This document shows positions 27,086-35,377 of a stretch of 38,707 nt of DNA, one piece after another. The notes beneath the pieces were generated by a model that searched no databases, was not told the origin of the DNA, and worked only from the letters and a program-made list of their open reading frames with translations. Position numbers and translations under genes: made by a program. The first letter of the stretch is position 1, and each line of letters opens with the position of its first letter. The stretch comes from Io17-Chloro-G2 sp034420695 (GTDB lineage Bacteria > Chloroflexota > Dehalococcoidia > Lucifugimonadales > UBA3495): assembly GCA_034420695.1 (NCBI GenBank), contig DAOULB010000011.1:1-38707 (forward strand). Reading direction: 5' to 3'.

Positions 27086-28387
27086 TTACTGGAAGAGTTG
27101 TACCAGGTCGTTCAAGACGAGGTAGATGCCGGCGAGCCAGATGAGGGTTATTCCTCCCATGACCATGATTCTTTCCAGTTCCGGGTTGATTGGCTCTCCG
27201 TGGCGTAGGGCTTGGATCGCTTCTATTACGAGCCTGTAGCCGTCCAGGGGAGGTATGGGGAGGAGGTTGAGGAAGGCTATACCGAGGTTGACTGTGGCGA
27301 GCACCAGGAGCCAGGCCTTGGGGCCGGCGAACTGGATGGCCTGAGCGGTTTCGTAGGCTCCCATGACGGGGCCGGATACCAATGGAGCTGCTTGTTCTTG
27401 TCCTCTGAAGCTGTGGGCCAGGGCACCTATTGAATTTATGTAGACCTGCCCGAGGCTGGTGAACCTCTGGGCGATAGCGATGGGGGCCATTGAGCTGTTG
27501 GCTCCTGGCGGCAGGTGTCGGGTGACTCCCATGCCTATGAGGCCTGTTGTTGGGTCGGGGTGGATTTCCAGGCGGAGGTTGTGGGAATGGCGGGTGACTT
27601 CCATTGCCAGGGGTTTTCCTGTGCTCAACGCCCCGGCGATGCTCTGGTCCATTTGGTCCTGGGTGGGGCCGAGCTTCTTGTCGGTCCTGATTATTCTGTC
27701 GTCTACTTGAAGGCCGGCCTGGTCGGCCGGGCTTCCCGGGACTACGTGGGAGACCATCAGAAGGGGTTTGGAGGTGGTTGTGATTGGGAAAGCTGCCAGG
27801 AAGACGAAGATGGCCAGCATCAGGATGATGTTTGCTGCGGGGCCGGCCAGGGTTATCAGGAACTGTCGCTGCCAGGTCGTGGTGTTGTAAACGTTTTTGA
27901 TTTTCCTGGCGGGGTCTTCCGGCAGGAGTACCCCAGCCATGAGGGGGATTGCCCTTATGGACCATGACATGTCGGCCAAGACGATGGTCGTTGGTGATAA
28001 TTCCCTGATCCTGCCTGTCAGTTGCATGTTTGACAGATTCTGTTCCCTGACGGGCTCCCAGTGTTCTCTTGGCAGCTTGTGTTTTGTGTTTCTCGGCAGG
28101 ATAGCTTGGGCTGAAAAACGGTCGCCTTGGTCTTGGGTGACGTATACGGAGGCCAGGTCTCCCTCTTTAAGAGGCGGGGCTTCTGGGTTCAGGACGGGCA
28201 GGTCTGGCGGGCGTGCTATCTCGGTGTTGCCGGTGTAGATGGTCCAAAGACGTCGGCCTGCTCCTATCTGGAAGCCTGCGATCTTGATCTGGTAGAGGCG
28301 GGCCATGAGGTAATGGCCGAGTTCGTGGGCCGTGAGGGTTACGAGGAGGATTGGCAGGAAGCTCATGGAGTAGATCAGGGTGGTCAT
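27086..28387 (-). CDS. Site-2 protease (M50) with a PDZ domain
   Basis: A 433-residue intramembrane metalloprotease. HELGH (residues 21-25) in the first membrane helix supplies the zinc ligands and Glu22. A long cytoplasmic or surface insert follows, then a membrane segment (LITLAGPAANIILMLAIFVF), a PDZ-like region (about 205-290, VVPGSPADQAGLQVDDRII) and the third ligand motif NLLPIPPLDG with Asp382. RseP-type proteases cut membrane-bound anti-sigma factors or signal peptide remnants. A second, mobile copy beside secreted-protein operons may process the island's own signal peptides or a regulator. It is second in the five-gene operon. Confidence 0.9.
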   Translation of the reverse strand: MTTLIYSMSFLPILLVTLTAHELGHYLMARLYQIKIAGFQIGAGRRLWTIYTGNTEIARPPDLPVLNPEAPPLKEGDLASVYVTQDQGDRFSAQAILPRNTKHKLPREHWEPVREQNLSNMQLTGRIRELSPTTIVLADMSWSIRAIPLMAGVLLPEDPARKIKNVYNTTTWQRQFLITLAGPAANIILMLAIFVFLAAFPITTTSKPLLMVSHVVPGSPADQAGLQVDDRIIRTDKKLGPTQDQMDQSIAGALSTGKPLAMEVTRHSHNLRLEIHPDPTTGLIGMGVTRHLPPGANSSMAPIAIAQRFTSLGQVYINSIGALAHSFRGQEQAAPLVSGPVMGAYETAQAIQFAGPKAWLLVLATVNLGIAFLNLLPIPPLDGYRLVIEAIQALRHGEPINPELERIMVMGGITLIWLAGIYLVLNDLVQLFQ

Positions 28388-28414
28388 GGGCCTGAGCCTC
28401 TTGGGTTTTGGTGT

Positions 28415-28762
28415 TTACTCCTGTTCCAGTATGGCGGCCACGGTTATGGAGGAATAGAGGGCTGCTGTCACCAACTCAGCGGCTCTTTTTGTTGTTTGGT
28501 TCCTGGTTGTCCTGCTCAACTTTCCTTTTGTTTCCAGGAGTGCTTTAAGGGCCTGGCGGTAATGGTCCGGGTCTAGGTTGGGGGCCGGTGGGCCGGAATG
28601 TTGGTCAATTTCTATGGCGCTGGCGATCAGGGCTGCTGGCTTAACGGTGAAATGGATATGGTGGTTCTCCGGCTTTGTTGCGAGTTCGTGGAGCTCCTTT
28701 GCTATCAACCGGAGGTTGAAAGCGTGGAGTCTCAATTGCTGGGTGTGGGTGGTGGTCTTCAT
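28415..28762 (-). CDS. Hypothetical helical protein
   Basis: A 115-residue, mostly helical protein (LRLHAFNLRLIAKELHELA; RQALKALLETKGKLSRTT; AAELVTAALYSSITVAAILE). No family recognised. It is the first gene of the minus-strand operon leaving the 28.8 kb divergent region, 27 bases before the site-2 protease. The ribosome site is weak. Confidence 0.6.
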   Translation of the reverse strand: MKTTTHTQQLRLHAFNLRLIAKELHELATKPENHHIHFTVKPAALIASAIEIDQHSGPPAPNLDPDHYRQALKALLETKGKLSRTTRNQTTKRAAELVTAALYSSITVAAILEQE

Positions 28763-28818
28763 CTGGTGTGTGTGCCCTTTCTATTATGGCGGGTCTGGTT
28801 ATTCGGGGTTTTGTTTTC

Positions 28819-28852
28819 TGCGACAAAACATTGATCTGAATTGGTTGGTACG
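28819..28852 (+). promoter_or_regulatory. Island promoter motif, copy 3
   Basis: TGCGACAAAACATTGA at 28819-28834 with TACG at 28849, 15 bases after the TTG, followed by CTGTTTT as in copy 2 (CTGGTTAT). It lies between divergent operons, 25 bases before the ATG at 28877. TTTTGT-N8-ACAAAA (28809-28828) forms an inverted repeat over it. Confidence 0.5.
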
Positions 28853-28876
28853 CTGTTTTGAGCAGGAGGCTTTCTT

Positions 28877-29530
28877 ATGGGTGCTCTGCCTTTCCGGAAG
28901 ACGGTCGTTGGGCTGGTCGCGGTTCTGGTTCTTTCCGGGACCGGTTGCGGGATGCTGGGGTTGGGTGGGGGTGGCGACGGGGAGATTGGGATGCTGGAGT
29001 TCGGTGACCCTCCTCCGACACCTGACTTGGACGAATTTGTGGCTGCTTCCATTGCTGTCGACCCGGTGAGGCTCGTGGAGGTGCAGTTCCTTTATTCCTT
29101 TGAAGTCCGTCTTGAGACTATGCAGAGGGTGGTTCGGGATCTGCTGAACTTGCTGGAATATGGGTCTGACGAAGAAGTGGACCTTGAGTGGGTGATTGAG
29201 GTTCACGAGGTTACGGAAGACGCTGAAGATTTTTTCCGTTTGGCTACCGCGGTGCGGGTCCCGGAGCCATTGCGGGAGCAGTACGACTACCTTCTGATAG
29301 GCCTTTTGGATGCTGTCCAGGTTACAGGGTTTGGTTCCGACCGGGTGCTTGCGGCTGCGGTTGCTGTGGGGCCTTCTGGACGGGACTTGTTCAACATGCC
29401 CCAACCTGAGGTCGATGGCTTTTTGGTGCTGATGAGAGAGGCCAAATTTTTCTTGAACCGGGCGGAGCGCTCTGTTGAGGAACAGTTGAAGGAGACTCGC
29501 CGTAATATTAGCCGACTGCGGATGAGGTAG
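28877..29530 (+). CDS. Lipoprotein of the four-gene surface operon
   Basis: A 217-residue protein with a signal peptide and lipobox SGTGC (Cys24), a Gly/Asp/Pro linker and a helical mature domain rich in Glu, Val, Leu and Arg. AGGAGG lies seven bases upstream. It is first in the operon, with the next gene starting two bases after its stop. Family not recognised. The island promoter motif lies just upstream. Confidence 0.78.
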   Translation: MGALPFRKTVVGLVAVLVLSGTGCGMLGLGGGGDGEIGMLEFGDPPPTPDLDEFVAASIAVDPVRLVEVQFLYSFEVRLETMQRVVRDLLNLLEYGSDEEVDLEWVIEVHEVTEDAEDFFRLATAVRVPEPLREQYDYLLIGLLDAVQVTGFGSDRVLAAAVAVGPSGRDLFNMPQPEVDGFLVLMREAKFFLNRAERSVEEQLKETRRNISRLRMR

Positions 29531-29532
29531 AG

Positions 29533-30354
29533 ATGGGTTCTTTGATCGAAAAATTGCAGGGAGCCGACCGGAAGGTTCTGGCCGGGGTGGGGCTGATTGC
29601 CTTGGTTATTGTTTTTGCCGGGATCTGGTTTTTTACTTCGTCGGGTGGTGAGGAGGAGGCTGCTGAGGAGGCGTTTAACCCGGTCCAGTATGACGAGTTC
29701 GGGAACGTGGTGTCGGTTGAAGGGTTCGTCGACCAATTTGAGGTTGGGAATATGGTGGAAGCGACTATTGCTGCCATGGATCCCACTCCCACCTTGACTC
29801 CGACTCCTGATATTGCTGCGACTTTGGTTGCGGACATGGCCCTGCAGCGGCCTGGCCGGGCCGTGGTGGTCAATCCCCTTTCGGATGAGGGTCTTAGAAA
29901 TCCTTTCCTTACCCCTGCGGACCTGGAGATGTTGGAGGGTGTCGGCAGGAAGGTCTGGCATTTTACGAAGGTCTGGTTGAGGCTTACGAACTTTTTGGGG
30001 CTTGAGGTCCGGTTCTGGACGGTCGAGGACCTTGAGCGGGAGACTGGCTGGGCAACGGGTATGTTTGGGTCGGCTCCGGAGGTGCCGAGGCCTGACCTTC
30101 GAGAGGTGAATCCAGTGGTGGTTGCCTATTCAGAGAGTTTGGAGGACGGGTTTCGAGCTGTTGAGGAGAGTGTCAGACAGTTGGAGGCTGCTTTGAAATT
30201 CCTTGACGAGGCCGACGAGGTCGGGCATGTCGAACGGCTGATGTTGACCCAGTTTGCCGAGGAAGCCAGCCGGGCCCTTCGGGGGTTTGATGATGCCGTT
30301 GGTTCCTATGGGTGCTCCATTTGTGGGGAACTGGTCCGGACGGCCAACCGGTGA
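29533..30354 (+). CDS. Single-pass membrane protein with a Thr-Pro linker
   Basis: A 273-residue protein. A short cytosolic start, one membrane helix (about residues 17-35), an acidic stretch, the linker PTPTLTPTPD typical of exported Chloroflexota proteins, then a helical outer domain ending in YGCSICGEL, whose two Cys may bind metal or form a disulfide. Its stop TGA overlaps the next ATG (TGATG). Function unknown; the operon context points to the cell surface. Confidence 0.75.
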   Translation: MGSLIEKLQGADRKVLAGVGLIALVIVFAGIWFFTSSGGEEEAAEEAFNPVQYDEFGNVVSVEGFVDQFEVGNMVEATIAAMDPTPTLTPTPDIAATLVADMALQRPGRAVVVNPLSDEGLRNPFLTPADLEMLEGVGRKVWHFTKVWLRLTNFLGLEVRFWTVEDLERETGWATGMFGSAPEVPRPDLREVNPVVVAYSESLEDGFRAVEESVRQLEAALKFLDEADEVGHVERLMLTQFAEEASRALRGFDDAVGSYGCSICGELVRTANR

Positions 30355-31394
30355 TGCGAGGGACTCTTCGTGGCGCCGGGTCTGGGAGGGACCTGTTCGC
30401 TGACGAGCGGGTTGAGGCTGAGCGGCCGAGGGGACTACGAAAACTTTTCTTTTGGAACAGGTTGTCGGGGCGTGTCGGGATGGTGGCTCTGGCGGCCTTT
30501 GTTTTCGGCGGGCTGGGTTGGGCGGTATTCCAGGGTGTTGGCCGTGGACCGGAGGGGATGGAGGTTGGTTTCTTGGCTGTTCCTGAGGCCGGCCGGGAGT
30601 TGAATGGTGTGGAGTACGCCTTGGCAGAGCAATACGGGGAGCCCCTCTATCTTGGGCCGGGTGGGTTGCCGGTGATACGGGTCGGAGGTACTGGTGATGT
30701 GCGGGAGATGACGCCGGTCGAAGCGCGGTTCAATTCCTCCCGGCTTTTCGAGCCTGCCGGGTATGGCCGGGTGCTATGGGGCCCTGGCCCTCGTGGCTGG
30801 GGGCTCTGGTGGAATGACCACTTTGAAGGGAGCGAGATCCGGCCTGACGTTGGGTTTGGGCGTAATGATTGGGCTGGCAAGCAGGAGGACGAACTTCTCT
30901 ATGTGACCGGGCTTGTTTCCCGGGGGGTTCAACTGGTTGCGGGGTTCAATTTCGACTTGTGGGAGAAGGGGCGGGGTCGGGTCCTTCTTGAAGTCGTCGG
31001 GGGGATGTCGGAGCCTTATACGGTGGTTTCCGATGGAGGATGGGCGGCGGTGCCGTTGCAATGGGTGTGCTCAGGGGAAATTGATGCCGGGTTGAACTTG
31101 GGTGTCAGTCCCGGGTGCGTGTCCGCGGAATATGTGTCGGCACTGGTTGCCGTTTGGGAGCAGGTGGGCCGGGTCGAGATGTTCTTGGGGCGGACGGCGC
31201 GTCTGGCGGTCCACATGGACGGGCTTGCGGCTGATGAGCTCTACCAAGGGGAGTTCCTTCTTGGCCAGGTGTACCTTGGCTTGGACCTCAAAGAGGAGGT
31301 TGATAGGTTGGCGGGGCTGCTCGACGAGCTTTACCTGGTTTCTCGGGATGAGGGTCTGGTCATTGACGTGAAACTATTTCGGGAGCCTCCGTGA
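30354..31394 (+). CDS. Single-pass membrane protein, surface operon
   Basis: A 346-residue protein starting at the ATG that overlaps the previous stop. A basic N-terminal segment of about 40 residues precedes one membrane helix (VGMVALAAFVFGGLGWAVF). The outer part is rich in Gly, aromatic residues and Glu, with two Cys (WVCSGEID and PGCVSAEY) about 20 residues apart. The last quarter is helical. No family recognised. It overlaps the next gene by one base, so all four products are probably made in fixed ratio. Confidence 0.75.
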   Translation: MRGTLRGAGSGRDLFADERVEAERPRGLRKLFFWNRLSGRVGMVALAAFVFGGLGWAVFQGVGRGPEGMEVGFLAVPEAGRELNGVEYALAEQYGEPLYLGPGGLPVIRVGGTGDVREMTPVEARFNSSRLFEPAGYGRVLWGPGPRGWGLWWNDHFEGSEIRPDVGFGRNDWAGKQEDELLYVTGLVSRGVQLVAGFNFDLWEKGRGRVLLEVVGGMSEPYTVVSDGGWAAVPLQWVCSGEIDAGLNLGVSPGCVSAEYVSALVAVWEQVGRVEMFLGRTARLAVHMDGLAADELYQGEFLLGQVYLGLDLKEEVDRLAGLLDELYLVSRDEGLVIDVKLFREPP

Positions 31395-32209
31395 TGTTGT
31401 TGGTTGTTGTTTTTGTTTTGGTGTTTTCCTTGGGGTGTTTTTGGGAAGGTCGTGGTGGGGGTGATCTAGAGGCGGATGCGGCTCTTGACGCCGCTTTGGA
31501 TGCCCTCTTTGAAGGCGGGGCCGGCGGGTCGTCCCTTTCTCCTGAAGAAAGGGAGGCGAGGGCTATACCCTTGACTATGCAGGCTTCGGAACTGCGGCGG
31601 GTCCGGGAGGAACACCAGGCGCTTATTGAGTCGATTCCTCCTACTCCCGAAGCGACTCCGACAATGACGCCAGAGGAAAACCAGGTGGTTGTCTTGGCCA
31701 AGGTGCTGGAGCACCCGGATGGGGTGCCTTTGGAGGCTGAGGTGGTGGAAGATTGGTTCAACCCTGCCTTGGGGCTGGCCTTCTACCGGGACTCGGGGGG
31801 TGATTGGACCCCTCGGTCCCTACGTGAATCCCACAGTCACCGGAACCTCTTTTACTACGAAGGGTACCCTGAGGGGGTTCTGAACTTTGCCGACGGGAGC
31901 ATTTTGCGGGGCATCGCGCAGGAGATGGTTTTCGAAGCTGTGCAGGCGTTGCCCCTGCTGGGGGACCCGACGCCAGCGATGGTAGATTCGTTTGTTGGGA
32001 ATATTGGTTGGGAGATCCGGCCAGCCCAGGGGGCAGTGGTGAACCTGTGGACTACTTTCGTCCTTAGCCGGGGAGCGGAGGTGCATACCTTTGCTGTTGG
32101 CGGGGTTATGAGGATGGGTGTCGCGGCTGTTGGTAATGGAGAGGACCGGCTAGAACACCTAGTTATCGGGGACTTCGTTGGGCCAGTGGTCGTGGAAAGG
32201 TTGGGATGA
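31394..32209 (+). CDS. Lipoprotein, last gene of the surface operon
   Basis: A 271-residue protein whose ATG overlaps the previous stop. Signal peptide and lipobox FSLGC (Cys15), a low-complexity acidic start, a linker PPTPEATPTMTPEE, and a mature domain with mixed alpha/beta character. No family recognised. With the three genes before it, it forms a unit of two lipoproteins and two single-pass proteins, all exposed outside. Confidence 0.75.
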   Translation: MLLVVVFVLVFSLGCFWEGRGGGDLEADAALDAALDALFEGGAGGSSLSPEEREARAIPLTMQASELRRVREEHQALIESIPPTPEATPTMTPEENQVVVLAKVLEHPDGVPLEAEVVEDWFNPALGLAFYRDSGGDWTPRSLRESHSHRNLFYYEGYPEGVLNFADGSILRGIAQEMVFEAVQALPLLGDPTPAMVDSFVGNIGWEIRPAQGAVVNLWTTFVLSRGAEVHTFAVGGVMRMGVAAVGNGEDRLEHLVIGDFVGPVVVERLG

Positions 32210-32583
32210 GTCAGGAGGTCTGCAGGACCTCTGTCGGTCCATCTTTGACGAGACCGACGGGGGGTTGACGAATTCTCGTTTCTGTCCCTGCGGGGAATGT
32301 TTGGTGTAATGATGAGGCACAGGCCTGTTCCCCCTCGTTCGACGATGAGAAGAAAGCCGTTGCCCCATGTTCCAAAGACCCATTTGCCAACTTGCCTTTT
32401 TGCAACGGGTATATGTCAGTGGCTTTGGGGATGGTCTGGTCGAACTCGGTTACTATCCTGCAGGTTCCTTCCGAAAGATCTCTGGATGGCCTTGGATCAT
32501 GGGCGTCCTTTGGTCTGCGGCCACTGGAGGCCTCCTGGTCGAGGGGTTTGGACCGTGACCTAGTCAGAACCTGGACTTAAGGG

Positions 32584-32609
32584 AGGCCGGCAATGCGGCT
32601 CCGGCCTTT
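32584..32609 (+). terminator. Hairpin, possible terminator
   Basis: AGGCCGG (32584-32590) pairs with CCGGCCT (32601-32607), followed by TTG. It is the first of two tandem hairpins downstream of the surface operon. Confidence 0.4.
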
Positions 32610-32632
32610 GGGTGGTTAGGGGGTCGGCAATT

Positions 32633-32666
32633 GAGCGCCGGACGATCAATCCGGCGCTCTCTTCTT
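32633..32666 (+). terminator. Hairpin terminator between convergent transcripts
   Basis: A ten-base perfect stem GAGCGCCGGA (32633-32642) with TCCGGCGCTC (32650-32659), loop CGATCAA, followed by TCTTCTT on the plus strand. It lies 17 bases beyond the stop of the minus-strand gene at 32683 and may serve both directions. Confidence 0.6.
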
Positions 32667-32682
32667 AGTCAGGGGTAATGGG

Positions 32683-33423
32683 TCAGTTCGGCGCCGTGGC
32701 TGGCAGCCGCGCTAGCGATGGGAAGAGTCTTGTCAACTGGTTGGAGGTGTGCCAGGCCAGACACTCGGGGCAGTTGACCTCTTCGATGTTGTTGTTCTTG
32801 GCGGTGTCGTGGTTGAGCCTAGGGTCCAGGGTTGCTCCCTTAGACCGGCAGAGAACTTGGTGCTTGGCTGGGTCGGTTTCTGACTTTTGGCTGATGTGGA
32901 CGATGGTTGGGGGGTTGGGGTTGTCGAAGCGGCCGGCGCCTCCTTCCAGTATCCACGTCCAGTCCCCGGGGCCAGCTTTAGCCAGGGCCTCATTGAGGGA
33001 ATCCAGGTCCATTCTGTCATTTCGGTCTAGGGGGCCTGCGGCCCTGGTCACCCGAGTCATTTGGCAATCCAGTTCGACGGCGTAGAACTGGCGGGAGGTC
33101 CTGGTCTCAAACACTTTGACCACAGTGTTGTCAGTGTGGCCCTTGTGCTGGCCGTTGGGGTGAAAGGTGGCGATGCCGTTGGTGCCTTGGGTTGTTTCCG
33201 GGGAGACCAGGACCAGGGCGCCTGCGGGAGCTTCCCCCTTCTTGTTGGTCTGGATCCAGGTGGTCAGGGAATGAGTCATCTCGTAGGTGGGCCTGTTTTT
33301 CGAAACTATCTCGTAGGGTCCGACATCGGGGTCTGCGAAACCTGCCTCACTAAGGACGTGTTGAAAGGGCTTGGCCTGACGTGTCGGTTCCAAGGGGATT
33401 ACCTCGGTAGGATTTAGTGGCAT
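32683..33423 (-). CDS. Hypothetical protein with a C-terminal Cys pair
   Basis: A 246-residue protein. It has hydrophilic mixed alpha/beta sequence and a late VNCPECLAWH motif; with CQM and LCR elsewhere a metal site is possible. The start at 33423 has AAGGAGG about seven bases upstream. The strand-typical Pro/Asn/Gln/Thr bias marks it as an island gene. It is the rightmost protein gene of the island. No family recognised. Confidence 0.7.
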   Translation of the reverse strand: MPLNPTEVIPLEPTRQAKPFQHVLSEAGFADPDVGPYEIVSKNRPTYEMTHSLTTWIQTNKKGEAPAGALVLVSPETTQGTNGIATFHPNGQHKGHTDNTVVKVFETRTSRQFYAVELDCQMTRVTRAAGPLDRNDRMDLDSLNEALAKAGPGDWTWILEGGAGRFDNPNPPTIVHISQKSETDPAKHQVLCRSKGATLDPRLNHDTAKNNNIEEVNCPECLAWHTSNQLTRLFPSLARLPATAPN

Positions 33424-34459
33424 TTGGCGCCTCCTTGGGCCTTTTGAGCCAGGGTCTGGTGAATTGATGGCATAACCGGAGTTTATTGCCTGGTGTGGGG
33501 TAATATCCTCTTACCGGGAGATTGTTGGTGATTTGTACAGCCCCAGTTTGGGGCCAATGGAAGGGGTTGGTATCAGTGGGGGATGGGATTGAGGGAGGGT
33601 GGCGGAAGGGTTTCTCAGCCTCTTGGTGTCTCTATGCCACGAAGCCTTTCAAGGCTCTCGCGGCCTGCCCAGGTCATTCGGCGGATTGTCTCACGCTGTA
33701 GGGATGGGCTCGGGGTGTTCATTGTAGTTCATTTCTAGGGGCTCAGGGAATTTGCGAACGAGCCTCATCCTTTTTGTATGTTGCTCCTGACTTCGTTTGC
33801 TGGATTTATTCGGACTAGTGTGGCCACGGTTTTGGAGGCTCTTACTTGGGTTTGAGGGTCTTAGTCTCCTTGGGTCCATCGGTGTTGCTTCTTCATGCCG
33901 TGGGCTTCCAGATTCCGGATCCGGGGCCCTTGGAAGATATGGTGGCAATGTGAGTGGGCAATGGTTGGTGGGGTCAGTGGAAGGAGTTCGTTGTTTGGAG
34001 TGCGCTTGGCATGTTGACGCTGGCGATTCCTTGAAAATGGTGACTGGCAGATGATCGTCGTGGGGTTGTACGTTGTCTCCTGGTTGGAGACGGGGCTGGT
34101 TCCATGCCCGCCGGTATGCTCCACCGGACTCCGGACCTTCTTTTCCTACTCTCTCCATGTATTCCTCACGCTTTCTTCCCTGGAGCCTTCAACCAGCGGT
34201 CTTCGATGTAGTTTAGTAACCGCCACCATAGACCCAGGTTTCTCTACGGTCCTCAGGGCAAGGTCGTCAGTGCCATCCTGACCTACATGTAATCTGGGCC
34301 CGCATTTTTGGAAAGCCGCCTAGTCCATTGGCGGTTACAGCCTGAAACGCGAGTGGTAGTCCGTCTCACCGTCCCCTTGGACTCCGCCTTGATATAGCAC
34401 GTCCCCGGCTCGATGCCTGCCGATAGCAATTTGATGCCCTGGCCGGTGTCGGGAACCTC
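33424..34459. other. Gene-poor right border of the island
   Basis: No supported gene in about 1 kb. Small hairpins are present (GCCCCA-GTT-TGGGGC near 33540; GTCTCC-N5-GGAGAC near 34075) and an inverted repeat TAACCGCCA / TGGCGGTTA about 110 bases apart (near 34216 and 34328). The G+T richness of the plus strand fades at about 34.1 kb. A minus-strand frame to 34283 (ending KNAGPDYM) looks like a gene remnant cut by the IS, but no start or family is visible. Confidence 0.5.
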
Positions 34460-34478
34460 AGGGCGAATCGACAATTTG

Positions 34479-34844
34479 TTACCCGCAGATGACTGCGGAG
34501 ACCAGGTACAGCGCTGATAGAAAGTAGATGCTCCTCCGGTCATACCGAGTGGCGATTCGGCGCCAGTGTTTCAGCTTGTTGAACCCCCGCTCAATTAGAT
34601 TTCGTTCCCGGTACAGTTCCTTGTCGTATTCCCAAGGCTCTTTCCGGTTGGGCTTGGGCGGTATTACCGCCGTGGCGTCCATTGAGCGTATGTATGCCAG
34701 TATCCTGTTGCTCTCGTAGCCTTTGTCGGCTATCACGGCACCGGTCTCTATCCCCTCCAGCAAGGGGATGGCTTGGGGACCATCCGACGCCTGACCACCG
34801 GTAAGGGCAAACCGCAACGGCCGCCCACCAGCATCGCACCCCAT
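34479..34844 (-). CDS. IS5-type transposase, second frame (DDE C-terminal part)
   Basis: 121 residues from the first ATG, but the frame is open further upstream (about 34900), where it would join the first frame: GRSRGGLTTKIHMGCDAGG. It supplies the second Asp (ADKGYES) and the Glu region (RNLIERGFNKLKHWRRIATRYDR, Y-2-R-3-E-6-K type) of the DDE site. The stop is three bases inside the left terminal repeat. Expression probably needs frameshifting from the first frame. Confidence 0.85.
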   Translation of the reverse strand: MGCDAGGRPLRFALTGGQASDGPQAIPLLEGIETGAVIADKGYESNRILAYIRSMDATAVIPPKPNRKEPWEYDKELYRERNLIERGFNKLKHWRRIATRYDRRSIYFLSALYLVSAVICG

Positions 34845-34858
34845 GTGAATCTTGGTGG

Positions 34859-35227
34859 TCAGTCCGCCCCGGGAGCGCCCAATAGCCTGATCCTTGTCCC
34901 CCCTTTTCCGCCCGCTGCCTGCTGGTGGGCCCGGATTATGGTGGAATCAATCATCACGTAGCTGTTGTCGGTGTCCTCCAGCAGGACCTGAAATATCCTT
35001 TGCCACAACCCGGACCTGGCCCAGCGGGTGAAACGTTTGTGGACGCTCTTCCAGTTTCCGTATTCCCCAGGCAGGTCTTTCCACTGTGCGCCGCTGCGCA
35101 GTACCCAGAGAACACCGCTCACGAAACTGCGATTGTCCTTCGCAGTCACCCCCACGTGCCCAGGACGACCGGGAAGAAAGCCCTCTATCTGTTCCCACTG
35201 GGATGCGCTGAGTTCGTACTGTCCCAT
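34859..35227 (-). CDS. IS5-type transposase, first frame (DUF4096 region and first Asp)
   Basis: 122 residues starting at ATG 35227 (MGQYELSASQWEQIEGFLPG). It holds the N-terminal insertion-element DUF4096-like region (FVSGVLWVLRSGAQWKDLP) and MIDSTIIRAHQ with the first catalytic Asp. The frame ends soon after GGKGG. The DNA there reads GGAAAAGGGGGGACAAGG on the minus strand, a slippery run at which IS427-type elements shift to the second frame. Confidence 0.85.
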   Translation of the reverse strand: MGQYELSASQWEQIEGFLPGRPGHVGVTAKDNRSFVSGVLWVLRSGAQWKDLPGEYGNWKSVHKRFTRWARSGLWQRIFQVLLEDTDNSYVMIDSTIIRAHQQAAGGKGGTRIRLLGAPGAD

Positions 35228-35377
35228 CACCCGTTCCTCCACCACACATCTCTTTCAGGGACACCCTGCCACCTCAGCCTTCTCTGATTCCTTATGCTCC
35301 TCACTCACGTTTAGCTGAATTGTCGATTCGTCCTAGTCCACTCTGGGCACGAGTGACTATGTAGACGGAAGCGGCGG

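Larger units (their letters stand above)
32210..32682. other. Intergenic region between convergent genes
   Basis: No convincing gene is seen. It contains hairpins: GTCGGTC with GACCGAC soon after the operon stop, and the two listed at 32584 and 32633. Short open frames on both strands lack ribosome sites and known motifs. Confidence 0.5.
34460..35334 (-). mobile_element. IS5-family (IS427-type) insertion sequence
   Basis: About 0.87 kb. Terminal inverted repeats are CGAATCGACAATT at 34464-34476 and its complement AATTGTCGATTCG at 35318-35330; outside these, AGG/CCT bases extend the match with one mismatch, which sets the ends given here. Two frames encode the transposase. A clear target duplication is not seen. 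Size, two-frame layout and transposase type fit the IS427 group. Confidence 0.82.

Noticed and set aside
26862..27965. 367-residue minus-strand frame rich in Pro, Arg and Gln
   Set aside because: Overlaps the site-2 protease and dCTP deaminase genes in another frame; low-complexity composition from the strand skew.
11800..34100. CRISPR repeat array for the type I-E relic
   Set aside because: No regularly spaced repeat of about 28-29 bases was seen by eye.
33691..34158. 155-residue minus-strand frame near the right border
   Set aside because: Low-complexity Pro/Ser/His-rich sequence, no ribosome site or motif; likely produced by strand composition.
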